From NCBI GenBank assembly GCA_013398295.1, contig VZSF01008848.1, positions 103,334 through 167,333 of the forward strand: DNA of 64,000 nt, read 5' to 3'. Positions 39,601-54,600 of the stretch are shown piece by piece. The translations under genes and the position numbers were made by a program. The notes beneath the pieces are model-generated. The model saw only the letters and a list, made by a program, of their open reading frames with translations, did no database searches and was not told where the DNA came from. The DNA is from Chionis minor (taxonomy: Eukaryota; Chordata; Aves; Charadriiformes; Chionididae). Within the stretch, counting starts at the first letter, position 1. Every line of letters starts with the position of its first letter.

Positions 39601-42600
39601 TTAATCAAAGGCAAAAGTGTTCTGATGATTAGACATCCTTTCAGCTGATTTCATTTTAAAAGCTTCAGTAATTCCTAGTTCTCAGGTAGTGCTCATTTAC
39701 ATTGCTTCATTATTTCAGTGGAGCAACAGTGATTTATGTCCTGAAACCTGGCCCTATATTGCTGATACAAACGCTTTGGTAAACACTTGATGGAGATTTC
39801 TTTGTAAAGGAATGTGAATGACTTACCTTGGAAGCTGAGTACATTGTGTATAATGGACAAGGGAAGGTGCCCAGACCAGAAGACAGATTCAGAACAAGAC
39901 CTTTTTGTCTGAAATTTAATTTAAACAGTTACATTCAGTTTACATTTGACAGTATTATAGTAAAAGCCTGCACAAGTTGAAAACAACTTTTTTCCCCTGG
40001 AAGGCATAGCTTTCCTATTATACTGTAGACTACACTTCCAAAAGATCCAATTTTTATGGTTTAGTTAGGTGCAATTAAGTCTAAACCAGCTAGGAATAAT
40101 GTCATAAGTGAAATTTAAATGCCTAGTACAATCAGAACCCTGAGAACATTGTACATGCTATTGTACATCTATGAGAGCCAAAACTGCCATCAGAGGAAAG
40201 ATTTTGTGCTCCTAAATAATTGGTAGGTCCTCTTTGCTCATTAGCCAGCACATTCTTTTTCCTGCTCCATGCATCTGTTGTTTTAGCTTCCCTATTCACA
40301 ACTCCCTTTACTAAAAACAATTTATTCAGCAGCAAGCAGGAAAAAAGCAAACCAAAACAATTAAACAGTAAGACCTTATTTCGTTGCCAAAACAAAAAGC
40401 AGGCACTGTCCTCTAAAATGCAGTAGTTAACAACGTTTTCTAGAAACTCTACCTGAAGACCTTAACTTCTGGTTTAAGGACTGCCACGTCTAAAATACAC
40501 CTTGTATTAAAGGAAGAAAGGGGAACCTTAATGAATTAATCTCTCTGATGTAGTACAGGCATTTCCAGAGCTTGAAAACTGTGATTCCAAGTACAGATAC
40601 CACTTTTAGAAGAATATAATGATATATTTAAATGCCGTTTCTCGCTTAATTAGACCCATCACATGCCTTTTTTTTTCTGCAACACCTGCATGTTTTTACT
40701 AGATACAGACCTATATTTTGTATTTTCTGTCTTGTTCTACAGTAGACTGGCTGTTTGTGGCAGTTCCTACCATTCGTTCACATAGCACTAACAGCAACAG
40801 ACAAAAAAACTTACTGATTGACATACTGTAAAGTGCAGAAGTTAGTAATGAAAAAGCATAGCCACCACTGAATAAACTGGAGGTAGAAGCTAAATCCTAT
40901 TGAAAGTTCTAGAAAAAAACTATTTTTACCTTGGCTCCATTTGTTTCAAAATTATTTTGGTCATCTGTAAGACAAATATGTTAAAAACCATATACATTCT
41001 CCCTCTTGCTGATTGCATTTTTCAGCTGATCTTGTTTTATTCACAAGATTTCCACTTGCTCCCAGACATATGTATACAGTTCAAAGAGCTAAAAGGTGGC
41101 ACATTCAAATTTTTGGAAAGTATTTTAGAAATGCTAATGGCCTACAAGCCATTGAAGTGTCAAAAAATTCCAAAGGTTCGTCTTCTAAGTAGTCTCTCTA
41201 AGTAGTATGGTTCTGTAAAGCTTTTCAACAGTATCTGAATTCCATCATTCTTCAATACAGTATCATAACTGTAAGGAGAAAGTCAAGTCAACTTCATAGA
41301 GTTTTTGCATTTTCACTTCTGCCTCTACCTGGGTTAGAAATGGCAGAAAATCAAGAAAAAAATCTTTTCTGCTACCAAAGAGATCTTTTGCATAATTTTG
41401 ATGCTAATTATTTAATCATCCTTTCTTATTTTAACAACAGACATAATCACATTTGTGATTTTTTAAAAGTACAATTAAATCCATTTTTAGGCAAGAAATC
41501 TGCTTTTGTTTGTTGTATTTGAAGGCTATTTTTGATAGTAAGCCGAAGTCCCTAGGGAATTCATAGTCATTGATTCTTTATAAAAGTACATGTAATGTAT
41601 GCCTCTTCTCAGGATAAGAATGTGACAACTATTAAATGGCAGTAATGAAAACTAGCGCAGAAGAATGATGCAGCTTAATTCAGTCCTTGTTATTTTTTCA
41701 GTACTGTTATCGTGCATAACAGGATAGTAGGAGCAGGGCAGGGTTCACAAGCCTAATTTTCAGCAAGGATGAAAGTGCATGTGGGTTACACCAGTTTGGG
41801 TGAAGGGGAATTTCCAAGCAAGGTGGAAAACATGATCCTGCTTTTGCAGTGCTGAAAATCCCACTGGCATCTGTGGGAGGCAGAAATACCTGGAGTTCAG
41901 GCATCCCATTGAAAGATGTGGTGAGCAGGATCCTAGCAGGAATCAAGGCAGGAAGCGGGGGGGTGGAGGAGATGCAACCCAAACAGATGTAAAGATGATT
42001 TGGACACAGCCATGAGGAATACTGGTTAGGAGCATGATTTCTTCTTTGTGTTTTGGAGGAAGGTGAATGTTTGTGGAAGACTGAAAAGGACATGGTTGCA
42101 TCAGTGGGTGAAAGGAGTCCCCAGGTCCTAGTGAAGAAGTTGTTGGTTCTAAGGTATGTGTAAGGTGAGAAATGGTAAAAGGGAGAACGCTTTTCTATCC
42201 AGACGGAGAGGGTACAAAACGTTTGCCTGTTTTTTGGGATGCATCTACATATAGCATTCAGATATTTCTCTGCTCTTGACATATAAATAGAATAAAACGT
42301 AGGAGCAGAAAGTTCACCAAAATACTTCATGGAAGAATTTGTTTCATTTGACTGATGTTACATGATTTATTATTGGAATTCATTAAGCAGCAGGACAGAT
42401 TTGGGACGTGAAGTTGGCTAGCCAAAGAAAGATGAACATCTGTTGATAATTTTCATGTCATGTTTAGAAAGACATTAGCCAAGGTTGAGATGAACTATAC
42501 AAAGCTCTTGTTCTGCTGTTGTTCATGCTAACATGCTGCTTACAAACAGCAGAGCAATACAAATCTTAATCAGAGGTGGAAAGCATGAAACACCATCTGT

Positions 42601-45600
42601 TCTTGTAAGGGAAGTAGCCAACCAAAATTAACACCAAGAGGTAACAATACAGAACTGGGCGTCAGCTCCTTAAGTTTCTGTCCTGCATTGATACAAAAAT
42701 GTTTTTACAGAACAGAATTGTGTCACAAATGCATGTACAGTGCAAAAAGTCAAACTGTGGATTTTTGATTCTGAAGATTTTGATTCTAAACAAGTCTCCC
42801 TGTTTACTAAAACCAACATGGTTTTGCAAAATGTTTCAATTTCAGAGTAAGATGTGTCTCAACCAAGCAACTGTGTTAAAACGTTCCCAGTCAGCTCTGG
42901 TCAAAGTATTCCATAGGCAGTAGAAACAGATGGGGTCCTTAAAATAATGCTGACACGCCTGATGAAAATTACTATCAGCAGATGAATTAAATGAAAATAC
43001 AGAGGAAAGATAGTTGGTCGCTCTTGTACAGGACTAATTTTTTTCCAATTATATAATCACAGATGTAACATAGATGCAAGTGTTTCACATACCTTTGTAA
43101 CAGAAATAATATTGCAGTTGATGAGGTTCTGCAGGAGGAAAGAAAACAGTCAGTTCATAGTTAACTTCAGAGGGTTTGTGGCTTATCTAGGTAACAGCTA
43201 GCAATTCCAACTGAAAAGCTTTCTAACAAGGCAGTTGCTTTGCTTATCCCCGATTGTCACCGACTGCGCCCATGATGGGGGATACTCAAAGGCATGTGAG
43301 CCACGACTCATTTTGTTTTAAACACGCCACTCAAATTGGCTTCACAGGCCTTTGACTCTGCGTTTTGCCCAGCCATGTCCACGTGTGTGGCAGACCCCGG
43401 GAGGCGGGTGTCCAGGCAGCGATGGTAGCAGCAAACCAACCTGGATGCAAACATGAAAAACTTGGTCACATCCTCAATCCTGTCAAACTATTATACGCAT
43501 GTAAATTAATCCCCCCCCCCCACCCCCAAATTAAACTGTGTTTAAATGAGGTTTATTTTTTCTTTTTTTCACATGCTTAAGCAATGGTTTCCCAAGGAAA
43601 GTGAGTTTTAATAACACCAACAAGAACTCAGCACTTCAGCTGTGGCTGTGAGCAGGCTGGACCCCGTTACATTATCAGTGAGCCAAGAGCCAGAGGGGCT
43701 GCTGACCCCTGCAATGACCAGGTCAGCCATGCTCTCCCCTCTTTTGCTGAGTACTTGCTGCAGGTTAGCTGAAATCTGCCATTCTTTTTGTCTTGCAAGC
43801 TCTTCTGAGCATTAAAAACAAATCAAAATGTGCTCCTTCAGGCCCAGTTCTCTTCCCACTCAACTGAACAGTTAAATATGTTCTGATTGCAGCAGAGGCA
43901 GAATCTGTCCCTTGTTAAGTGGAATTACAGTTCCTCATTGTTATATTGGAAGTAGAAACCCACAGAGTAATCCTACCTCATCTATGTCTGGTCCATTAAG
44001 GAAACGGCACGGAAGAGGATTATGAAGCATTCCAACATTGTTAACTAATCAAAGGAAACATAATGATAAGAACCAAATCTAGACAAAGTGCATAGTTCAG
44101 CTAGTTAAACAAATGGCTTCTCCTTGAGACTCCAAAGCTTTTGAGCTCTATGTGAAGAGAAATGCTGTTTAGCATTGAGTCTTGTTCTCACTGAAGTCAT
44201 CAGTACTGATCAGGAGTGACTTCAGGGAACAGAACAACAGTCTGTTGCTACAGTTTGGGGGTTGGTTTGTTTGTTTGTGTTTTGTTGCTGTTGTTTCATT
44301 TGTTTCACTACTAAAAGCATGATTTTCTTAAATTAAAAAGAACCCAAAACCCACAAACCAAAACTTCCCCAAAAAACACGTTTTCATTGTTGCTGTGTGG
44401 ATCATACCAATTAGTGTCAGCCACAGGCTCATTTCAGATCGAATATAAGAAATGCACACAGCTGTAAAACAACCAATAACAAAAATTAATTCCTTGAGGC
44501 CAAACAGGGAAGAAGTCACCCCGTAAGCTGGATGCTGCTTATACAGCGGCAGAATAGGTTTCACAGTAAAGAAGCCACTGTACAGAGAAATAGGAAGCTT
44601 TTGGAGAATCCTAATTCACTTTTAAAACTTCTTCATGATAACTAATGCGCAAATGCATTAGGCAGCTGTATGCTTGGTTTTAAGTGTTGGCTAACAAGTT
44701 GTTATGACACATCATTTATACAATTCCCTGTTTAATATACTGTAGCCATAAAGTACTTTTCAATTAACAGACCTTAGCGACTCACCCAGAACACCAATGT
44801 CCAAGCCTTGCAGATTTTTTTCTATGTTCTCATATACTGAATTTTTGGTGAAATCAGCTTGTATAACCTTCACCTTTTGACCCGTGGCTACCTCTGTAAT
44901 TAAGAAGAAAAAACATAGAAAGCCCCTTTGCATCTCCTCAGAGACAGGGGAAAGCTGTAATTAAGTAATGAAATAATCACGTCTCATTTAGTAATGTCTG
45001 CTGTACAGTAAGCAATTGTTTCAAGTTTCTTCCTTTAAGAAAGATCAAAACACAAGCAAAACACACTCACGGTCCCCAGTTGTTTTCAAGGATGTGGCCT
45101 GGCAAATATAGGATGAATTTATGCCCTGAAATCAATGGAAGTTCCCTCAGAAATCCTAAACACCATTTGTTCCTTCAGTAAGAAAAATACCCCAGAAATA
45201 AATAACACAGGTTATCATAATATTTATAAATGAACACTGTCAGCATACCTTAGACAAGTGAATGTGGGTTCCAGATCCTCTACATAAGCACAGTTTTGCA
45301 GAATTGTTTCAAAGTGTTTTCATGTGTAAGATGAACATTTTAACAAGCAGAGCTTATCTTCTCATGTAGGAGGAGGAGGGGAAAACAGGGCTGGATGTGA
45401 TGCAATATTTTCAAACAATTTCTCTCCTATTTTGACATGTGCACTCCCAAAGACTGAACCTTCCCTGGGATTTTGCAGGACTAAAAGGCATTTAAGGGAG
45501 GCTATAGCTTAAGTTTTACAGGGTCAATGTACACAGAAGGGAAAGGGAAATGTGTATGATTTTTCCAGTGTCATTGCTATGCAGGAATAGAGCCCAGCTG

Positions 45601-48600
45601 TACATTACCATTTTTCTTAGCAGTTGATTTATTGCTGTTCATATTTTCAATGACATTTCATGAGGAAAAGAGGTAGAGGCTCTTACTCACTCACTTTAAA
45701 GGCAAGGTTCTCCTTTAAAGGGGCCCAGTAAGGTCTTTTCTAACTAGATGTTCACATTGTAAATTCTTGCTACTAAACCTGCTTTCAAGTTTTATGGGTA
45801 ACCTGAAATCCAGATGAAGTTTGCTGAAAAAGTGACAAGCGAGCTTGGAAACGTCAGTAGACGATCAGATTGCAGACTCACTGCAAGTGGCAGGAAAAGG
45901 TGCATGTGGATGGCAGAAAGTCTGCTTTTGATCCTCTTTGAGAAACTGCCTCTGCTTGTTTGCAGCCTGAAGTTAGCATACAGGCAAGAGGAAGCTTTGC
46001 CCTGAAGAGGAACCAGACTTGTTAATTCTTACCCAGAAATCTCGCCTCGTCCCTTGTCTGTATTCAGAACTCAGGAGGAGGCCTTGCACCAGCTCCCGCA
46101 GGAGAGCAAGCCTGGCAGGAAACTGTCTCCGGGTCCAGCAGGCCAGTTTGCCACTGAACGGGACCTGCATTGGAGGGTGGAAGGATGTTGCTCCCTCCCG
46201 GTTGTTCCCTCCTTGTCCCTTGCTGCGCTGCAAGTCACGACCACTTTACGCTACCCAAGTAACACCAGTGGTCTGAGGAAACAGCAGATGCTCTGACTCC
46301 AGACCTGAAACGCGGGCTGCGTCTTGTGCGCAATTTTAGAGGACATCTGTCTCCATGACAGAAGAAAGGAGGAAGGAGTGCCCTTTTTCTTGCCCTCTTT
46401 CCAAGTGCCGTTGTGTGTATAAAAGGGACGAAACAGCCTTTGAACCTTCAACCTATAAAAGCAACTCTAGTGGCAAATGACCCCCTAGTGGTCCCCGGCT
46501 GGGGGAATGGTACAACCATAAAGAAAAGGACATTGTGAGTGTAAATGCAGCGAAGGGAAAGAACAGAGCAACAGCTGGAGCAGACACCTACAGTGACCTT
46601 CCAATTGAAGAGCTCTATAAACAAAACGAAATGGTCTTTAAAAGCATAGTGATGTTGTGGCCATCTTTCTTGCGGGCAACGAGAAGGGCAGCCAAAACTA
46701 GAGCAATATAAAAATGAGGATCAAACAAACCATTTGGACGTTCTCTGCATCCCCTTGTCTGTACAGAACTGTACTGCTGCAACCAGCACTGTCAGCCAAC
46801 AAACAAATACTCCAGATGGCTTTCCTCTGTCTCATTTAAGAATAAAACAATATATTAAAAAACAATAAAACTATCATGCTGATAAATGAATTATGCAGGA
46901 ATAGCTCTTCAGAAAATGATAACAATTCTGCAAAGGGAGAGCCAAAAAAATAACTTCCAATGTTTCTTATGTCTCTCCCTCTCTGTGACAAAGATTTATG
47001 ACAGTCTTTGAAGACACAAGCCATTCCAGCTCTTTTTAAAAGTCCTAAGTATGCCAGAAGCAAAAAGCCTAGGTTTTCAAACATCAGGACAGGTTATTGT
47101 CTTTTTAAAAATGGAGAGAAAACCAATTTAGGGAAAATTAAAAACTTGAACTGAGTTGTTTAATCTGATGCGCTATAAAAGGTATCATTATAAAGGATAC
47201 ATCTAACTTCTTTTGACCTCAGATCACTGGGGAATCCCACTTGTCAGATAGGATAATGTGCTGCCTTTTGAAATGTACCAGGAGAAGAATAAAACAGGAT
47301 GAAGCATGAAGTTGGTTAGGACATGCGTTCTGCCAGAAACTCTCCTTTTCCCTTGAGAGAACTATGAAGATCTTCTGAAAACCTAAGGTAGCAAAATGAA
47401 TGCCTGAGGGACAGCAGAACTGATGTTTGCAGAAAAAGGACGCTCTTTTGAAGTACTAACTACAGCAAAATTTGGCTATGAAGAGAGAAGCACTCAGGCT
47501 AAGATGACATTCATATTCAGTGGAAATTTGCTGAGAGGAGAGCAAAATGAGAAGCTGTTTTAACAACAGAAAGAGGTTTAAAAAATATTTAAGACTGGTG
47601 AAAAATATAAAAATTTCTGTTAGTACAGAAGAAGCACAAGTTCTGCCTACATTTCTAAAGTCTTTTGGAGAGATGTATCTCCTCAGAAATATAAGGTAAC
47701 TCAGTTTCAGAAATAACGGGAAAATAGCGAAGAAACAAAAAGAATGAGTGTAAAAGCAGAACTGCAAAAGACGATAGAAGGTACCAGGGAACACAAACTT
47801 CAGAGAACAAAACAACCATGGGAATAGTTACTAGCTACCAGAGCACTTGGAACATGGGTCAAGGCCCTGAGTACTACATACTCTGTTATGTAGCAGTGCA
47901 TATGGGGAAAAGAGTCCTGAGCAATAACGATTTACCTCAAGGGATCAACAAGCCACAAGAGGCATTTTTTAACAGCCTTTGAGGATAAAAGAAGGATGTA
48001 CCGAGTGAGTTGTTTTCTGCTAGTCGGTGATCTCAGCTTGTTACCTGCTTAGTTCTTGGGGCAGGAAGGATGAGAGGCAGAGGACACAGTGCAGCAGTTT
48101 GGAAACTGAATCTACAGCAAGGGGAACCGCTAAACAATTAGCGCTTTCACAGCTCTTAGTGGGAGCAAGGCACATTTGGTTCTTGACCATGTGGGGTGAC
48201 TTTTTTATTCACTGCTCAATTCTATATTAACTGGCATAATTTCAGAAAGGAGAGGTGGATACAGTACTTCCTGTGATACCAAGTCCAAAAAGAGATACAG
48301 TTCCCTCCAGACTGAAGCAACATAGTCAAGATAAAACTCTGTGAGCAGACAAGTCAGACATTTGCTGTACTTGATTAGAACAAAAGGAGGTCTTGAGACA
48401 CTATATCCTTGATTAGAATAGATAAGGAAGTTGTGAAACCAGGTAGGAAACAGACAGAGCATGTGCCTATACTGAGCTCAACGAACAGGTATGGTGAGGA
48501 AGTCTAAAGACACCACCAGAGAACCCTGGAACAGCACCAATGGACATAAGTCAAAGACTTTTGCATATGTTAATAAGTTCTAGTCGTGACTATGTAAAAG

Positions 48601-51600
48601 ATTTCCCAGAAATTATATGAACACGTACCTTTTGAATGTATATAAACTGAAGCAAACAAACTTTGGGCATGTGCGTTAGGTGCAGCAATCCCTGCTGCAA
48701 TAAAGAATGCCTGCCTTCTAAAGCTTCAAAAAGTCTTAGAGGGTTTTCCTTATCAGCTGACATTTACGGTAACACCTTCATCACCAAACCCAAATTCATT
48801 AACTGCATGCTCAGCTGGTCTAAACTGGTACAGCTGTATTTTCTACTACTTTCTGAGGATCACGCACCTTATCTTTCACTAAATACAGATTTTTTTCTCC
48901 TCACCCCAAAAAAAACCTCAACCCAAAACAAACCAAAGCAAAAAAACCAAACAAAAACAATGCCCCAAAAAACCTCCAAAACCCTTCAAAAAACAACCAC
49001 CTTTGTTGTGGATAGTTTTTATGTCTTACAGAAGTGGCTTTTTTGTTTGTTTGGTATTAACAGCCAAACAGTAGACTCTGGTTGTGTAAATAGATCCTAA
49101 GGTATAACTTTTCGATCAGGACCTAGCTTTGCCTATACAGCTTGCTTAGGAAATGTAGGCAGCAGAAATACAAAAGGAGTGCAGTTAATAGCATTCCATC
49201 ATTTCTAATCTCCTGGTTTTATGGTTTGATCAATGTTTCAAAACCACAGTACTAAATGTGTTAAATGAGCACTATACCTGGTGTAACGGTCCTCTCTGTC
49301 GGACCTCCACGAGACTTATTGCGTTATCTTTTATCTCATTCTAAAAGAGCTTTCCAGTCTGAGTGGATGGAAATCTGGTTTTCAATGTGTTTCAGTGTTT
49401 CTTTAGAGAAACATTTTTCTTACTGTGGATTTCTGCCTGCTCCAGCTCTGGAAGCAGTTCTCAGGCACACCTGGGCCTACAGGACGTGGAAAGCCAAACA
49501 CTGAGATCTCTAAAATTACCCGCAGTTTAGAATCTTTTAATTTATATTATTCAGCATCCAAACTGAATGTGACAGTATGTTTAGGCAAGTAATATCATCA
49601 GTTTGAAAAGGGAGGCAAGTCCAATTAAGGTGTCCAACTAATTGCAAAACACCCCATGGTGTAACAGTTAAGAAAAAGGAAACGAGTAATGTGTCCAGTC
49701 CTGCAACAAATTCACATAGCCTAAATCAAGCTTTCTCTCTCTTTGTCTGCCTTAATCTCCTTGCATGTTAGTTAGCTAATGATAGCCGCTTGGAGTGAGA
49801 TACTGCTTGTTTAAGCAGTTTAGAAAGAAAAAGTCAGTGAGAGTTTGAAAACTCAGAAAACAGTACAATCATTCTGGTTAAGTTTCTGCTTCATTTTTGG
49901 TTTCCGTTGTTTATTTACTCACATAACATGACAGTAAGTTCAACTTTTCTTCTTTTCCAATGACCGCTTAGCTCAATTACAGCAAAGCCTGAGTCTGAAA
50001 ATTGGAATCAGTGGAACATTTCCAAGGCTTTAACATAAGCCTGTATCTAGAGCTCCCTGCTGATTTTAGTGGCCTCCAGGTCAGATATTCCATGCTTTTC
50101 ATCACTACGTGTTCCTCTCTTTCCTTTTGTTTGTGCCATCTACTTGTTGTTACGTACTCATTTCCAACCTGACAAAATAAATAATGGATGAGTCAGCCTG
50201 GGCTTCAGCCAAAACCCACTGAAAACAATGGAAAGATCTCACCGGGATTTGCCACCAACTTCATCAAGCTTTGGGGATGACTCTTTATGCCCAGAACCCA
50301 GCTGAACGTAGCACGGAAACCTGACCAGTGCATCCTGAGCTCCTGTGGTCACACCATCCACCTCCCTGCACCTTGGATTACATGAGTAATGCTTCTGCGG
50401 TTGGTGACATTTCCTCATGTGCGAAAAGTCGCGGGTCACTTTTGCACAAGGCGTTGCAGTGTTTGCAGGGTAGGCTATCTCTTTCAGAACATGGGAAGAC
50501 CTTCACTGCACGCTGCTACACAATTCAGCACAGTATGGCCTCAATTAGGAAGGTGGCCAGTGGATGGCTTTACAATAAATCATAGTGCAGAGGAATTTAC
50601 AGTATGTCATCTTTCCAGGCCTCCAACATTTTTTTTCTTTACTTAGCTATGTTAGTCTCAAGAATCATATTGTTTTCATTCTTTGCTTCTGATTATAATT
50701 TACAATGCAAACAAACTATAGAAACACTTTAGCCTTTTTTTCTTCAGGTTTCTATTATTGTAATTCTCTAACATGTAGCTGCAAAGAAATGCAGCAATGA
50801 CACCGGAGCATTTTTTATGGCTGTTTACTTAAGAGGGGCTAATGCAGGAGATAGTCACATTGGTCTCATGGATACAGCTGCTTACAGAAACTATTCAGGG
50901 AGTTGGTTCCTTCCTCCTCTGACACGCTTTGCTTCACAAGGGAAAACAAGTCTACCCCTAGAAAAAAAGAGGGAAATTGGACAGAAAATTTCAGGGCCCA
51001 ACCTTTGATTTTGGTAGTGGCAGGTTCAGAAGTTACAGACTTTTTCACCCACTTCAAGTCTGCCACGTCCCTGAGAGATGCACTGCTCTCTCTGCAGATA
51101 AGCATCCTGGACCTGATATTCTGTTGGAGTCAGGAGCTAAGCTTCCTTAAACACACGTCTTTCTGGCAGAGGTGTAGTCTTGGAGTGACACATGCTTAAC
51201 ACATGAATCTGTGAACCCAGGAATCTGGTGGATAGAAGCCACGTATAGAAGAAGAGACAGTGGGAAGAATAACCTTGATTACAAGCGATCTTTAAAGTTA
51301 ATGGAGGATATAAATTCATTTGACTCCTAAAGAAATACAATCCGTCAGTCTTAATGTATTTAAACAAGCCATTCGCCAGGGTAAATGGCTAATTTCCTTT
51401 GAAGAAAAGGAACATTGATTCTAACGACAGACTATTTAACTGCTTTTTTGAAAGCCAAATGTAACTTGAAAAGTTGAAAAAACAAAACAAACAAACAAAA
51501 AACCACCAACAAACAAACCAAAACCAAACCAGGTACCTTGATTTCATTTTTACTCCTCCTTTGCTATAGTCCAAGAACAAGCCTAAACCTAGCCTAACCT

Positions 51601-54600
51601 TATCTTCCCAACATAAACTGTTTCATAGATCCCTCCGACAACTCTAGTATTACAGCCCCTTTGAGGGCAGATGAAGCCAGTAAAGAACACACATTCACTT
51701 TTTTTATCAACCCCCTTGAGCTGTTTGAATGATAGCCTATATTTTTAAAGTGATCCGTGACTAGAAGGGCTCAAGCAACACAGTAATACCAAAAATTATT
51801 TGTGGTATTGTAGCACACCTGGGGCTATACCTGTAGCAATATCTAAGGCCCTACTGTACTAGATACTCTTCCAGGAGAAGAGACCTCCAGATGCCTGTAA
51901 AGCCAGCATGCTAAATGGGAAGATAAGTTTGAGACAAACACTTACCAACTTCAGAGGCTACTCTCTGCAGTTTTTCAAGAGTTCTGCTTATCATAACTAT
52001 ATTTAATCCACGTCTTGCCAGCTACAAGAGAGGAATATAAAAATTGTTAGGAAACAGTAAGGTGATAAGAACCTTTCGTTTTTTTCCAGTTTTGCAATAA
52101 AAACAATCATGGATTTTTTAAATTGCTTTCCTTCACCTGTCATCTGCCTAATGGGTAAACAACAGATTTTAAAACCAGGCAAAACAATAATCAGTCTTCT
52201 AACAGTCTTCCAAAGTATCTCCTCCACTGTATAATCTTGGACCCTTACAAGAAAAATAAACTGGACAACAATCAAACCCCAATAATATGAACAAAAATAA
52301 ATAATCTGAGCCAATTTCAAATGAATGAAAGTCTGCAGGGAGGAAAAGCAACATGACATTTCCCAGACACATATTTTTATTTCTACTTGGATTTGGGAGG
52401 CCAAATATGTTGATTACTTCCTAGTCATTTTACAACATCACCTTCCACCCTCACTTTTTTTTTTTATCCTGAGGAAGTAGATTAAGCATATTGAATTGAA
52501 GGCTCAAGACTTTGAAAGGATTTGGGCTGTATTGATATTTTTTAATAGAAATAAAATCTGATGCAGGTCAGATGGATAAATTTTAACTGGTTTATTTTTT
52601 TCATTAGATGCAAACTAAAAAAAAAAAAATTGATGTTGGCAATAGTTGAAGTTTATGGCTGCAAACACTATTCAACACAGCAGTCCGTTTATAGTCAGTT
52701 TGGTATTACCATGTGCAGAACAAATGCAGAATAAATAAAGAATGGTTTTCTCCTGTTTTCCCAAGGCCTCCCATTCCCATCAGAGTTTTAGGCAGAGTTA
52801 CAGAGTTTTAGGCAAAGCCTGAAAGAGAAACATGGCCCCAGTTTTTGAAACTAAGTTATTAACAAGTGGAAGCTGAATGCAGTTGTGTGCGGAAAGAAAG
52901 GAAAGATAAAACTGAAACTAGAAAAATGCTCTTGAGAGCAAGGAGAAAGAGAGCTAAATTATCCAGCACAAAAGATAAAGCCAATGTCATCTGAAAGTAT
53001 CACGTTTGCTTAGAAGAAGAAACTAGCCCACAAAGGCCACACACTGAAGACCCATTCATTTCTGTAGCTCACTCCCTGCTACACTTTCCCCTTAAACCTA
53101 TCTGAGGGAAGCAGTTTGTCCTGTTGGGCTCTTCTGAAACAATGCAGAGAATGTTAAGGAATAAGGACCTTTGTTCAAAAATTTGCTACATCAAGGGTAC
53201 AAGGGGCAGACCATCTATTAAAAGCATCAGTCACAACCATTTGCATTTTCAGCACAAAGACCTTGCTCACAATTCTCTGCTTTTGGAGACCCTCTAACAT
53301 AATTGACTGGTGCTCCACAGAGACATGCACAGACTTAGATGCTCAGGAGTTTTGAAAGCTTTTTTTAAGGGCTGCATTTGAAGTTTTCAGGAAGAGAACT
53401 CTAATTGCCTACCTACCGGCAGATTTCGCTTTGCTCAAAATGAGCTTGACTCAAGCCGTTTCCACGGTCACTTGCTCCTTTCTACCATTCAGGGGTGTTT
53501 GGGTGGGGGTTATTTTAATTTTTTAGGAGGGAAAAATCCTTCCTAAACCTAAGTAAAAAATTATTCCTGTTGCTAAGATTGCACTGTTTTTCAGATAATA
53601 ACACATGTGGCAATCTTGTAAAATGGTTAACCATCAGCTGAGAGGACTCTCCCTTGCTGCTATATACCAGACTGTAGCAGCCATTTGTCAAGGCAAAAGA
53701 GGCTACACACCTGATTACTCTTTTTTTTTGCTTCGTCACTGACATAGAAGATGTGCATTCTTTTCAGAAATAGGTTTTGTAAGATATTGAAACTACTATG
53801 AGAATCAAATGCACCCTCAAGTGAGCAAAAAAACCTGTGCTTAGAAAAGAATTTCCTGATCATCCACAGGAAAGGTTAAATCAGGTTTAACACTAGCACC
53901 GATCAAATAAAGGTAACTTTTAGTGTAGACGTCTTTAGCACAAGGCTTTTTCCGAATATGAAACAGCTTTGATGTTAGTGGATGGTATTTTCCCTCACAG
54001 TGAAGAATAAGGACTGGTTCCCAGAGCTGTGTAACATGAACCTGCTTCTGTTAGGAAATCCTGACTCCCAGTGGCAAACGACTAAAATGCTCCTGAACAC
54101 CAGACTGCCAAAATGTAAGATTATTAACGACTACAGTTATGACAATTTAGCATTTAGAAATGGGGCTAACAATGAAGAAAGATCAAGCAGGATATGCACT
54201 CTGAAATCTTACAAACTCATGGTTAAGAAGTTTAAACCTACATTGAATTAGTATAAAGTCACTACACATTTTATCGTGTGTTTTTGCAGCTCAGCCTGGG
54301 GTGAATTTTTGAACAATAAAGCTTCATGAAAGGCAAGACACAGGATTTAGCTTCAAACCATGCATGTAATTACTACAGTTACCCTGACAAATTGGTTATG
54401 CTCTACACAGATCATTGCATGTAATAATGTAAAATCCCTAATAATGCATTATGGAATCTGTAGCTGCCTACTGTAAATTTCTACCTATTACAAAAGAGAA
54501 TCTTTTCTCTTCTCCAGGACTGTGCTGTTATGGCCTCACTGCTTTACCACTTTTTTTTCCTTCCCTGAGGCTCAGACCTGTAGGGTCTCTATGATTCAAA

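Noticed and set aside
47456..47815. 119-codon minus-strand frame rich in Phe and Leu, looking like a membrane protein
   Set aside because: It is the complement of A/G-rich intronic DNA, where Phe and Leu codons arise by composition.
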